Source: Actinomadura sp. NBRC 104412
Lineage (GTDB): Bacteria; Actinomycetota; Actinomycetes; Streptosporangiales; Streptosporangiaceae
NCBI RefSeq assembly: GCF_030269515.1
Contig: NZ_BSTM01000006.1
Location: 186,001 to 250,000 of the forward strand
DNA: 64,000 nucleotides
Direction of reading: 5' to 3'
The position numbers were made by a program, and so were the translations under genes. Position 1 is the first letter of the stretch. Each line of letters opens with the position of its first letter. The notes under the pieces are model-generated. The model was not told the origin of the DNA. It saw only the letters and a list, made by a program, of their open reading frames with translations, and made no database searches. Positions 7,527-15,834 of the stretch are shown here, piece after piece.

Positions 7527-9152
7527 GTGCGCGCCGAGGACGCCGTGGCATCGGAAACCACGCCCGACAGGCCGGAGAACTCGCGCGACTCCGAGGCGGG
7601 GGCGGGCTGGGCCTGCACGAAACGGGGCGGCTTCTACGACCTGATGCCCGAACGCGTGTCGGCGTTCTCCTGGCGGCGTCCCCTGGTGCTGTGGCGCTCC
7701 CGCAACGACGTCATCGCCAAGCTCTTCGGCGATCCGTCCAACGGGATCCGCCGCCGCTGCATATCCGCGCTGACCGACCGGGGTACACGCGCCGGGTTCA
7801 CCATGCATCGCTCGGACGAGGAGTTCTCGTTCCTGCTCCTGGGCGACACGGGGGAGGGCGACCGGTCGCAGTACGCGGTGGTGCCGGCCGCCCTGAGCGT
7901 GGGCTCCGACACCGACTTCATGGTCATCGCCAGCGACGTGATCTACCCGTGCGGCGAGGCGGCCGACTACCCGGACAAGTTCTTCCGCCCGTACCAGGGC
8001 TACCCCGGCCCCATCTACGCCGTGCCGGGCAACCACGACTGGTACGACGGGCTGCGCGCGTTCCTGCGCGTGTTCTGCGACCTCGACCTGGACTGCTCGC
8101 CGGAGCCGTGGCCGGGGCCGCTCCGCCTCGTGCCCCGGCTGCTGTGGCGCCGCTCCGGTGAGGTGGACGGCGAGGCCCTGGAGGCGGCGCGCGACCGGTT
8201 CCGGGGCACGCCGAGGCAACGCTCCTTTCAGCCGGGCCCGTACTGGGCCATCGACACCCCCGCTCTGCGGATCGTGGGCATCGACACCGGCATCACCGGC
8301 GGTATCGACCGGGACCAGGGCGCCTGGCTGCGCGAGGTGTCGGCGGGACCCAAGCCGAAGCTGCTCATCACCGGCAAGCCGCTGTACGTGGACGACAGCC
8401 TCCGGCCCGGCCCGATCGAGGGCGGCGGCACGGTCGACGCGATCGTCAAGGATCCGGCCCACAACTACGTCGCGGCGATCGGTGGCGACATCCACAACTA
8501 CCAGCGCTATCCCGTGCGGCTGGACGACGCGGACGGCGCCGGTCCCTCGAAGCGGCGCACCGTTCAGTACCTGGTGTCGGGTGGCGGCGGCGCGTTCATG
8601 CACGCCACCCACACCATTCCCAGGACGCGCGTGACGGACGAGAGCGAGTTCCGCTGCTACCCGCTGCGCGGCGACTCGCTGTCGCGCTACAGCAAGCTGT
8701 ACGGGCGGGTGTTCAGGCTGCCCAAGCTGTTCGAGCTCACACCGGAGGAGGCGACCGCGGCCATCCGGTACCGGCTCGGCATCACGCCCGGACGCGGCTA
8801 CGGCGAGGACCCGTCCCCGTCCTCGAATGCCAGGGGCATGGACGGGAGGCGCGGAGGCGCGCCGGGCCGAGGCGGCGTGCCGTCGTGGCGGGTGCGGTTC
8901 GTCGCCTCGCTGCTGGGCGTGCCGCGCGGCGAGAGGCGCCGTCCCGGAATGACACGGCTGCCGGTGCGCAAGGTGCGGCAGCGGTTCCGTTCGGAGATGG
9001 CCGACTGGGACCGGCCGCCTTTCTTCAAGAGCTTTCTGCGCCTGGACGTCACTCCGGAGACGCTGCGCATCCGCTGTTACGCCGTGACCGGCTGCGGCGA
9101 CCAGGAACTCGACCCGCCGTGCGAGGACGAGGTGAGGATCCCGCTGCGATAG
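7527..9152 (+). CDS. metallophosphoesterase (calcineurin-like)
   Basis: A 541-residue protein with the metal-binding blocks of calcineurin-type phosphoesterases: LLLGDTGEGD, VIASDVIYPCGE (in place of GDxxY), VPGNHDWYDGL, and AAIGGDIHNYQRYP near the end of the core. The core lies within about residues 95-340. A long C-terminal extension with an arginine-rich linker is unassigned. Substrate unknown; no signal peptide or membrane segment is seen, so it is probably cytosolic. GTG at 7527 is chosen because GGAGG sits 6 bases before it; an in-frame ATG at 7488 has no ribosome site. CACAAT about 40 bases upstream may be a -10 box. Confidence 0.82.
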   Translation: MRAEDAVASETTPDRPENSRDSEAGAGWACTKRGGFYDLMPERVSAFSWRRPLVLWRSRNDVIAKLFGDPSNGIRRRCISALTDRGTRAGFTMHRSDEEFSFLLLGDTGEGDRSQYAVVPAALSVGSDTDFMVIASDVIYPCGEAADYPDKFFRPYQGYPGPIYAVPGNHDWYDGLRAFLRVFCDLDLDCSPEPWPGPLRLVPRLLWRRSGEVDGEALEAARDRFRGTPRQRSFQPGPYWAIDTPALRIVGIDTGITGGIDRDQGAWLREVSAGPKPKLLITGKPLYVDDSLRPGPIEGGGTVDAIVKDPAHNYVAAIGGDIHNYQRYPVRLDDADGAGPSKRRTVQYLVSGGGGAFMHATHTIPRTRVTDESEFRCYPLRGDSLSRYSKLYGRVFRLPKLFELTPEEATAAIRYRLGITPGRGYGEDPSPSSNARGMDGRRGGAPGRGGVPSWRVRFVASLLGVPRGERRRPGMTRLPVRKVRQRFRSEMADWDRPPFFKSFLRLDVTPETLRIRCYAVTGCGDQELDPPCEDEVRIPLR

Positions 9153-9322
9153 GCGTCCATGTTGGGCGATTGCTCAAAATCGCCGGACATTTCAAGCTGT
9201 TCCAGGACAGCGGTGCCGCGCTCCCGTACAGTGTCGATACTCAGTCAGGACTTCACATCACTCGCCGCCGATCCGGGGGACCACCATGGTCCGCGGCGGG
9301 CATACGGGAGAGAAAAGACAGC

Positions 9323-9814
9323 ATGAGCTACCCCCAGCAGGGCCAGGGTCAACAGCAGCACTACCAGGGCGGTCAGGCCCCCGTCCCCGCGCAGCAGCAC
9401 GCCCCCGTCGTCGCGACCGGATACAACATGAAGCGCCGCAACCCGCTCGGGGCCTGGCTCGGCCTGCCGATCATCACGCTCGGGATCTACGGGCTCGTGT
9501 GGTTCTACAAGGTGCACGCGGAGCTGTTCGCCTACGACCGGCGCACCGGCGACGCCGCCACCAACGCGCTGCTGTCGCTGATCTTCGGGTTCATCACGCT
9601 GGGCATCTGGCCGCTGATCATGTACGTCAAGCTCGCCGGGCGGATCTCGCAGGCGCAGCGCGCCGCGGGCCTCCAGCCCACGTGCAGCGGCGGCATCGGC
9701 TTCCTGCTGGGCCTCATCGGCTTCGGGGTGCTCTACTACCAGATCCAGCTCAACAAGGTCGTCGACCGCTACGGCGACATCCAGCCCGGCCAGCCGGTGT
9801 CGCTGGCGGCCTGA
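9323..9814 (+). CDS. DUF4234 membrane protein
   Basis: A 163-residue protein. The first 45 residues are rich in Gln, Gly and Pro (disordered). Then comes NMKRRNPLGAWLGLPIITLGIYGLVWFYKVHAEL, the DUF4234 pattern, whose first membrane helix ends in a W-F/Y-K motif. Two more hydrophobic segments (about residues 86-106 and 127-146) follow. Members are small integral membrane proteins of unknown function, often with a low-complexity head like this. The ATG is preceded by a purine-rich GGGAGAGAAAAG. Single-gene unit ending at a strong hairpin. Confidence 0.8.
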   Translation: MSYPQQGQGQQQHYQGGQAPVPAQQHAPVVATGYNMKRRNPLGAWLGLPIITLGIYGLVWFYKVHAELFAYDRRTGDAATNALLSLIFGFITLGIWPLIMYVKLAGRISQAQRAAGLQPTCSGGIGFLLGLIGFGVLYYQIQLNKVVDRYGDIQPGQPVSLAA

Positions 9815-9830
9815 TCCGCTTCCGTCGCCG

Positions 9831-9863
9831 CACCGCTCCCTCCGCCCGGCGGGGGGAGCGGTG
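9831..9863 (+). terminator. hairpin after the DUF4234 gene
   Basis: CACCGCTCCC and its exact complement GGGAGCGGTG pair across a 13-base loop, 16 bases past the stop, with TTTC following. Confidence 0.65.
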
Positions 9864-9925
9864 CCGTTTCGTGAGGACCCTTCCTCCCCGGCCGTTCTGT
9901 CGGTGCCGCGGGTCAGAATGGCCTG

Positions 9926-11665
9926 GTGAGGATCGCGGTGGCCGCCAGGCGGGACGGCGGTGGGGCGCTGCGGCGTCTCGACGACCGCGGAGCGCCCGCC
10001 GGTCCCGTCGAGACCGTCGCCGACCTGGTCGCCGCCATCGCCGACCGCGAGCGCGCCGACGCGCCGCGCTGGGTGTGGCCGTCCACCGCGCGCCTCTACC
10101 CCGCGCTACTGGAGGCGGGTGTACGGGTGGCGCGCTGCCACGACCTTGAGCTGGTCGAGGGCCTGCTGCTGGGGCACGCGGGCCGGCATGGCGAGCCCCG
10201 CTCCGTCCGGGCCGCGTGGGCGCGTCTGCACGGCCTTCCCGTTCCCGCCGACCCGCCGCCGCCTCGGGAGGCACAGCCACAGGGCTTCCTGTTCGACGAT
10301 GTCGCCGATGACGCCACCGGGGGGCCGGCGCGCGCCGGTGACCGTACCGCGCACGCCGGGGACGACGCGCTGGAGCAGGTCGTCGCCGTCCACGCCGAGC
10401 AGCGGCGGCGGATGGCGGAGCTGCCCGGGTTCGCGCTGCTCGCGGCGGCCGAGTCGGCGGGCGCGCTGGTCGCGGCGGAGCTGAGCCACGACGGCCTGCC
10501 CTGGTCGGCGGAGCGGCACGACGCCGTGCTCACCGAGCTGCTGGGTCCGCGCCCGACCGGGGGCATGCGGCCGCGCAGGCTCCAGGCGCTCGCCGACCGG
10601 ATCAGCGAGGCGTTCGGGTTGCGGACGCCGGTCAACCCGGATTCCCCGGCGCAGATCCTCAAGGCGTTCGCCTCGGTCGGGCTGCCCGTCACCTCCACCC
10701 GCGCGCATGTGCTGAAGAGGATCGACCACCCGGCCGTGCCGTTGCTCCTGGAGTACAAGGAGCTGTCGCGGCTGCACACGGCGCACGGCTGGTCGTGGCT
10801 GGACACGTGGGTCAGCGGCGGACGGTTCCGTCCCGAGTACGTGGTCGGCGGGGTGGTGTCGGGCCGGTGGGCCACCAACGGCGGCGGCGCGCTGCAGATC
10901 CCGCGCGTGCTGCGCAAGGCCGCGGTCGCCGACCCCGGCTGGTCGCTGGTGGTGGCCGACGCGGCCCAGCTCGAGCCGCGGGTGCTGGCCGCGCTGGCGG
11001 GCGACCGCGCGTTCGCGGCGGCCGCCGCCCAGGGCGACCTGTACGAGGCGCTGTCGGAGGCGTTCCGCGGCACGGCGACGGGCGAGCGCAGCGCGCGCGA
11101 CCAGGCGAAGATCGCGCTGCTGTCCGCGATGTACGGGGGCGGCACGGGCGAGGCCGTGCGGTTGCTGGCCGTGCTCAGGAGCCGGTTCCCGCAGGCGTTC
11201 GACTATGTCGAGGCGGCCGCCCGCGCGGGCGAGCGCGGTGACCTCGTACGGTCGCGGCTGGGCCGCACCTGCCCGCCGCCCTCGGACGGCTGGCGCCGCC
11301 TCACCACGGCGGGGGACGGCGATCCCCCGTCCGAGGACGACCGCTCGCAGACCGTCACCGCGGCGCAGGCGCTGCGCAGCAGGGGACGCTTCACCCGCAA
11401 CTTCGTCGTGCAGGCCACGGCGGCGGAATGGGCGCTGATCCTGCTGGCCACGTTGCGGCGCAGGCTGGCCGAGCTGGGGCCGCCCCGCCTGGTCTTCTTC
11501 CAGCACGACGAGGTCATCGTGCACACCCCGGACGAGCTCGCCGAGGACGTCGCCGCCGCCGTGCACGCCTCCGCCGAAGAGGCGGGAAGGTTGCTGTTCG
11601 GCCGCACTCCCGTCGTGTTCCCCATGGGGATCGCGATCGTCGGCTCCTACGCCGACGCCAAATGA
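9926..11665 (+). CDS. divergent family A DNA polymerase (bifunctional 3'-5' exonuclease/polymerase type)
   Basis: A 579-residue PolA-like protein without a 5'-nuclease domain. The N-terminal third occupies the exonuclease position, but I see no Asp-x-Glu catalytic pair. The polymerase half has motif A as ADAAQLEPRVLAALAGD (usual DYSQIELRVLAHLSGD), motif B as RDQAKIALLSAMYGGG (usual R-x3-K-x3-N-F-G-x2-Y-G), and motif C as FFQHDEVIVH. The carboxylates D of motif A and D/E of motif C remain, so catalysis is possible, but several fingers residues differ. Such proteins are widespread in actinobacteria beside a normal polA; their role is unclear. The GTG start at 9926 is the first in frame. Confidence 0.8.
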   Translation: MRIAVAARRDGGGALRRLDDRGAPAGPVETVADLVAAIADRERADAPRWVWPSTARLYPALLEAGVRVARCHDLELVEGLLLGHAGRHGEPRSVRAAWARLHGLPVPADPPPPREAQPQGFLFDDVADDATGGPARAGDRTAHAGDDALEQVVAVHAEQRRRMAELPGFALLAAAESAGALVAAELSHDGLPWSAERHDAVLTELLGPRPTGGMRPRRLQALADRISEAFGLRTPVNPDSPAQILKAFASVGLPVTSTRAHVLKRIDHPAVPLLLEYKELSRLHTAHGWSWLDTWVSGGRFRPEYVVGGVVSGRWATNGGGALQIPRVLRKAAVADPGWSLVVADAAQLEPRVLAALAGDRAFAAAAAQGDLYEALSEAFRGTATGERSARDQAKIALLSAMYGGGTGEAVRLLAVLRSRFPQAFDYVEAAARAGERGDLVRSRLGRTCPPPSDGWRRLTTAGDGDPPSEDDRSQTVTAAQALRSRGRFTRNFVVQATAAEWALILLATLRRRLAELGPPRLVFFQHDEVIVHTPDELAEDVAAAVHASAEEAGRLLFGRTPVVFPMGIAIVGSYADAK

Positions 11666-11677
11666 CGGGGCGGGGGA

Positions 11678-11720
11678 GCATGCCGGCCGGCGTCGGCGGG
11701 GGACGCGCCGGCCGGCATGC
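11678..11720. terminator. strong bidirectional hairpin
   Basis: GCATGCCGGCCGGC (11678-11691) and GCCGGCCGGCATGC (11707-11720) are exact complements and extend inward by one or two more pairs. The hairpin lies between the convergent polymerase gene and the ABC ATPase gene and should end both transcripts. Confidence 0.7.
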
Positions 11721-11753
11721 CGCTCAGGGATGGGTGTTGCAGCGGGTGGTGCT

Positions 11754-12542
11754 TCAGTGGGTGTTGAGGTCGTCCGTGGACACGGGATCGGCCTGTGCGC
11801 CGCCGCGCACCAGACGTCCCACCTCGGTCCGCAGCCGGACGAACTCGGGCATGCCCCGCGTCTCGATCTGGTCACGGATGGACGGCAGCCCCACCGGCAG
11901 CTCGGCCGCGATGCGGCCGGGGTTGCGCGCCAGCACGACGACGCGGTCGCCCACGTACACGCTCTCGTCGATGTCGTGGGTGACCAGCAGCATCGTCATG
12001 CCCGCGTCGCGGTGCACGCGCAGCACCAGGTCCTCCAGGTCCTCGCGGGTCTGCGCGTCCACCGAGCCGAACGGCTCGTCCATCAGCATGAGGGACGGCC
12101 GGTAGGCGAGGGCACGGGCGATGGAGACGCGCTGCTGCATACCGCCCGAAAGCTGCCAGGGGTACTTGCGTCCCGCGTCGCCCAGGCCCACCGACTCCAG
12201 CGCCTGCTGCGCGGCGGCGCGCCGTTCCTGCTTGCCCATGCCGCGCCGCCGCAGCGGGAGCGCCACGTTGTCGCGGACGGTGAGCCAGGGGAACAGCGAA
12301 CGGCTGTAGTCCTGGAACACCACGGCCAGGTCGTCCGGTACGCCCTGGGTGCGCGTGCCGTTGAGGACGATCCCCCCGTCGGTGGGCTGGATGAGCCCCG
12401 CGATACAGCGCAGCAGGGTGGACTTGCCGCAGCCGGACGGGCCGACGATGCTGACCAGCTCGCCCTGCGCGACCTTGAGGTTGATGTCGTTCAGCACCCG
12501 GTGGGACCCGTAGGAGTGCCCGAGCCCGGTGATCTCCAGCAT
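11754..12542 (-). CDS. ABC transporter ATP-binding protein, NitT/TauT type
   Basis: A 262-residue ATPase. Walker A is GPSGCGKST (about residue 36), the Q-loop is VVFQDYSRSLFPWL, the signature LSGGMQQRVSIARAL, Walker B LMLMDEPFGSVDAQT, and the switch histidine is in LVTHDIDES. The PFGSVDAQTR block and overall length are typical of SsuB/TauB/NrtD-like importers. ATG at 12540-12542 is chosen because GAGGTGA lies 5 bases before it; an ATG 6 codons upstream overlaps the end of the decarboxylase gene. Last gene of a five-gene operon with two permeases, a binding protein and a thiamine-diphosphate enzyme. Confidence 0.9.
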   Translation of the reverse strand: MLEITGLGHSYGSHRVLNDINLKVAQGELVSIVGPSGCGKSTLLRCIAGLIQPTDGGIVLNGTRTQGVPDDLAVVFQDYSRSLFPWLTVRDNVALPLRRRGMGKQERRAAAQQALESVGLGDAGRKYPWQLSGGMQQRVSIARALAYRPSLMLMDEPFGSVDAQTREDLEDLVLRVHRDAGMTMLLVTHDIDESVYVGDRVVVLARNPGRIAAELPVGLPSIRDQIETRGMPEFVRLRTEVGRLVRGGAQADPVSTDDLNTH

Positions 12543-12547
12543 GCCGC

Positions 12548-14161
12548 TCACCTCGCCCATGGCTCGTACATCGCCGATTCGTCGCCGGCGACGCCGACGT
12601 CCAGGAGGAACGGGCCCTCGTGGGCCAGCCCCTCGGTCAGTGCCGCCTTGAGTGCCGCGGCCTCGTCCACTCGGCGTCCCGGCACGCCCAGGCCCGCGGC
12701 GACCTTGACGAAGTCGAGGTCGCGGATGTCGCAGCCGGGCACCGCCGGGATCTGGATCCTGCGGCCGAGCGCCTTCACCGCGCCGTAGCCGTGGTTGTTC
12801 AGCACGATGACGGTCATCGGCGCGTTGTGCTGCGCGGCCGTCCAGAGCGCCTGGATCGAGTACATCATCGAGCCGTCCCCGATCAGGCTGACCACGCGCT
12901 CCCCCGGACCGGCGGCCAGGGCGCGTCCGACGCCCAGGGGCAGGCCCCAGCCGAGCGCGCCGCTGCCGGTGGTGAGGAACCCGCCGGACCGGGAGATCGG
13001 GAACCGGGCGTGGAAGTCGTCCCGGTAGCTGGGGACCTCCTCGACGACGACGGCGTCCTCGGGCATCAGCTCCCGCAGCGACTCGAACACCAGGCCGGCG
13101 TCCAGCGGGTCGGTGGCGGGCGGCGCGGCCAGGCGCTCCCGCGGCTCGGGCGCCGGGCGCTCCACCTCGTCCACCAGGTCCAGCAGCCCGGACACGCCGG
13201 CCTGGATGGTGGTGAGGACGCTGGTGCCGACGGGTGTCCACGCCGTCTGCACCGGGTCGCAGTCGAGATGGAACAGCCGCGACCCCTCGGGGACGACCGG
13301 CCCGGGGTTCTCGTTGTGGACGTGGTAGGTGAAGACGGGCGCGCCGAGCACCAGGATGACGTCGTGGCCTTCGAGCCGCGCCCGCACCTGGTCGCGGACG
13401 GGCGGCAGGAAGCCGCGGAACAGCCGGTGGTCCTCGGGGAACCCGGACCGTCCCGACAGCGGGCTGATCCAGACCGGCGCGCCGGTGCGCTCGGCGAGCC
13501 GGGTCACCACCGGCATGGCGCCCTCGTCGTCCACCCCGGAGCCCACCACGAGCACCGGGTTCGCCGCCGCGTTGAGCGCGTCGGCGACCTCGCGGAGCGC
13601 TTCGGGGGAGGCGGTGAAGCCGGTGTGCACCGTCCGCTCGGCGACGGGCTCGGCGGGCAGGTCCCAGTCGTCCTCGGGCACCGACAGGAACACCGGTCCG
13701 CGCGGTGGCGTCATCGCCACCCGGTACGCCTCGGCGAGCGCGGCGGGCACGTCCTCGCCGCGCTCGGGCTGCCGGCTCCATTTCACGTACGGGCGGGGGA
13801 AGGTCGCCGGCTCGTCCGCGCCGAGGAACGGGCGGGTCTGCAGCAGCGCGCGGTTCTGCTGCCCCGCGATGATCACGAGCGGGACCCGGTCGCGGTAGGC
13901 GTTGAACACCGCGCCGAGCGAGTGCCCGACGCCGCCGGCCGAGTGCAGGCTGACCAGGGTGGCCCGTCCGGTGCCGAGGACGTGGCCGGCCGCGGCGGCC
14001 ACCGCCACGCTCTCCTGCAGGGCGAGCACGTAGGTGAAGTCGTCGGGAAAGCCGCGCAGCATCCGCAGCTCGGTCGAGCCGGGGTTCCCGAAGACGGTCG
14101 TCATCCCGGTCCGCCGGCAGAAGTCGTACAACGCGTCGCGGACCGTGAAGCCGGTCGTCAT
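12548..14161 (-). CDS. benzoylformate-decarboxylase-like thiamine diphosphate enzyme
   Basis: A 537-residue thiamine-diphosphate enzyme. Compared from memory with Pseudomonas MdlC, the catalytic residues line up with an offset of three: S29 (GNPGS), E50 (ALQES), H73 (SLHSAGG), and the later active-site histidine in FTYHVHNE. The cofactor/metal motif is LIGDGSMMYSIQALW with the asparagine pair VLNNHGYG. RPYVKWSRQP and GPVFLSVPEDDWD are also MdlC-like. It should decarboxylate a 2-oxo acid, perhaps aromatic, to an aldehyde. ATGA overlap with the upstream permease and close coupling with the ATPase downstream suggest that its substrate is what the transporter imports. The substrate is inferred. 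Confidence 0.8.
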   Translation of the reverse strand: MTTGFTVRDALYDFCRRTGMTTVFGNPGSTELRMLRGFPDDFTYVLALQESVAVAAAAGHVLGTGRATLVSLHSAGGVGHSLGAVFNAYRDRVPLVIIAGQQNRALLQTRPFLGADEPATFPRPYVKWSRQPERGEDVPAALAEAYRVAMTPPRGPVFLSVPEDDWDLPAEPVAERTVHTGFTASPEALREVADALNAAANPVLVVGSGVDDEGAMPVVTRLAERTGAPVWISPLSGRSGFPEDHRLFRGFLPPVRDQVRARLEGHDVILVLGAPVFTYHVHNENPGPVVPEGSRLFHLDCDPVQTAWTPVGTSVLTTIQAGVSGLLDLVDEVERPAPEPRERLAAPPATDPLDAGLVFESLRELMPEDAVVVEEVPSYRDDFHARFPISRSGGFLTTGSGALGWGLPLGVGRALAAGPGERVVSLIGDGSMMYSIQALWTAAQHNAPMTVIVLNNHGYGAVKALGRRIQIPAVPGCDIRDLDFVKVAAGLGVPGRRVDEAAALKAALTEGLAHEGPFLLDVGVAGDESAMYEPWAR

Positions 14162-15012
14162 GAAGCCGCCTTTCGCGCCCCCCGGTGGGTGGCCAGAACG
14201 CGCCGCTCCACCGCGAGGAGGATCGTGTTGAACAGGTATCCCAGGATGCCGAGCAGGACGATGACGGACCAGATGGTCGGGACGTCCGACTGGCTCTGGG
14301 CGTTGGTCAGCTCGTAGCCGAGACCGTTGGAGGTGCCGGGCAGCAGCTCGGAGAACACCATGAGGATCAGCGAGAGCGACAGCGCGAGCCGCAGCCCCGC
14401 GAAGATCTTGACCAGTGCCGACGGAACGATGAGGTACCGCAGCCGTTCCGTCCGCGACAGCCGGAACACCCGCGCGGTGTCGGCCTGCACCGGGTCGACC
14501 GAGCGCACGCCGTCGGCGGTGTTGAGCAGGATCGGCCAGATCGCGCTGAAGATGATCGAGGCGACCTGCATCTGGGTGCCGAACTCGAACAGCACCGCGA
14601 ACACCGGCACCAGCGTCGGCGGCGGGATCACTCGGGCGAACTGGAGCACGGGGTTCAGGTAGGCCATCGCCTGGTCGGACCGGCCGAGCAGGATGCCCAG
14701 CGCGATGCCGGCGAGCGCGGACAGGAAGAGCGACAGCGCCAGCCGTCCCAGGCTGGGCAGGATGTTGCCGGTGGCCTCCTCGTTGAGGAACAGATGGCTT
14801 GCCGGTCCGGTGAACCACAGCTCGTGCATCGCCTTCACGATGTCGCTGGGCGGCGGGAAGTACGCGCTGGTCGCGGTGCGTGTCACCGCCTCCCAGCACA
14901 CCACCAGGATCGCCAGCGGCAGCCAGCGCTGGAGCACCCCGACCGTGAGGGCGCGCACCCGTCCGGCGTCTCGTCCGGCGGCGCTTCGCGAAGTGACGGT
15001 GGCCGCTGTCAT
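14158..15012 (-). CDS. ABC transporter permease, NitT/TauT type (second)
   Basis: A 284-residue inner-membrane protein with about six hydrophobic segments and the permease loop (EAA-like) around FGTQMQVASIIFSAIWPILLN and ADTARVFRLSRTERL. Sequence style matches SsuC/TauC permeases. The first helix (WLPLAILVVCWEAVTR) follows a basic N-terminus. It starts with an ATGA overlap on the first permease and ends with an ATGA overlap into the decarboxylase gene. The two permeases probably form a heterodimer. Confidence 0.88.
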   Translation of the reverse strand: MTAATVTSRSAAGRDAGRVRALTVGVLQRWLPLAILVVCWEAVTRTATSAYFPPPSDIVKAMHELWFTGPASHLFLNEEATGNILPSLGRLALSLFLSALAGIALGILLGRSDQAMAYLNPVLQFARVIPPPTLVPVFAVLFEFGTQMQVASIIFSAIWPILLNTADGVRSVDPVQADTARVFRLSRTERLRYLIVPSALVKIFAGLRLALSLSLILMVFSELLPGTSNGLGYELTNAQSQSDVPTIWSVIVLLGILGYLFNTILLAVERRVLATHRGARKAAS

Positions 15013-15812
15013 GACGCCTGCCTAGCGTGGTGCCAGTGGAACACGCGGCGTTCGCCGCGGACCAGGGCGGCGTCGATGATCAGGCCGATGCAGCCCGCCC
15101 AGACGGTGCCGGCCAGGACGTCCTCGACGCCGTTGAGCGTGATCCCCGCCTCACCGATGAAGGTGCCGAGGCCGTCCCCGAAGCCGGAGAGGATCTCGGT
15201 GCCGATGGCCAGGATCAGCGCGATGGCCGCGGCGAGGCGGATCCCGGTCGCGATGAAAGGGGCGGCGCTGGGCAGCGAGACCCGCAGCAGGACCTGCATG
15301 CGCCCGAAGCCGAAACTGCGCAGCGTGTCCTTGGCGGTGGGATCGACCTCGTCCAGGCCGTACATGGTGTTGAAGAGGATGGGCCAGCTCGAGGCGTAGA
15401 TGATGAGAGGCACCTCCATCTCGAGGCCGGAGCCCAGCAGGAGCGCGGCCAGCGGGATCAGGGCCACCGAGGGGATCGGGCGGAGGAACTCCACGATGGC
15501 GCGGGTGGCGGTGTTGACGGCGGGGACGCTGCCCAGCAGCAGGCCCAGCGGCACCGCGATCGCGATGGCGGAGAGCAGGCCCAGGGCCCAGGCGGTGAGC
15601 GTGACCCGCACGTTGAACAGGAACTCTGTGTCCGTGGCCAGCTCGGCGGCGCGGACGACCACGTCCGAGGCGGGCGGCAGATAGGAACGGTCCACGATCC
15701 CGGCCCTGCCCAGCGCCTCGCTGGCGGCGAAAAGAACCGCCACCCCGACGGCTCCCCGCACCCACGTGCCGGTGCGGGAGAGCCGCCGGGGCGGCGTCGA
15801 CTGAATCGTCAT
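15009..15812 (-). CDS. ABC transporter permease, NitT/TauT type (first)
   Basis: A 267-residue permease with an N-terminal helix (GAVGVAVLFAASEALG), then five further hydrophobic stretches and the ATPase-contact region LEMEVPLIIYASSWPILFN followed by DPTAKDTLRSFGFGR. Related to but distinct from its downstream partner (DPTAKDTL here, DPVQADTA there). Starts 22 bases after the binding-protein stop and overlaps the next permease by ATGA. Confidence 0.88.
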   Translation of the reverse strand: MTIQSTPPRRLSRTGTWVRGAVGVAVLFAASEALGRAGIVDRSYLPPASDVVVRAAELATDTEFLFNVRVTLTAWALGLLSAIAIAVPLGLLLGSVPAVNTATRAIVEFLRPIPSVALIPLAALLLGSGLEMEVPLIIYASSWPILFNTMYGLDEVDPTAKDTLRSFGFGRMQVLLRVSLPSAAPFIATGIRLAAAIALILAIGTEILSGFGDGLGTFIGEAGITLNGVEDVLAGTVWAGCIGLIIDAALVRGERRVFHWHHARQAS

Positions 15813-15834
15813 GAACTGATCGTGATTCCCTAGG

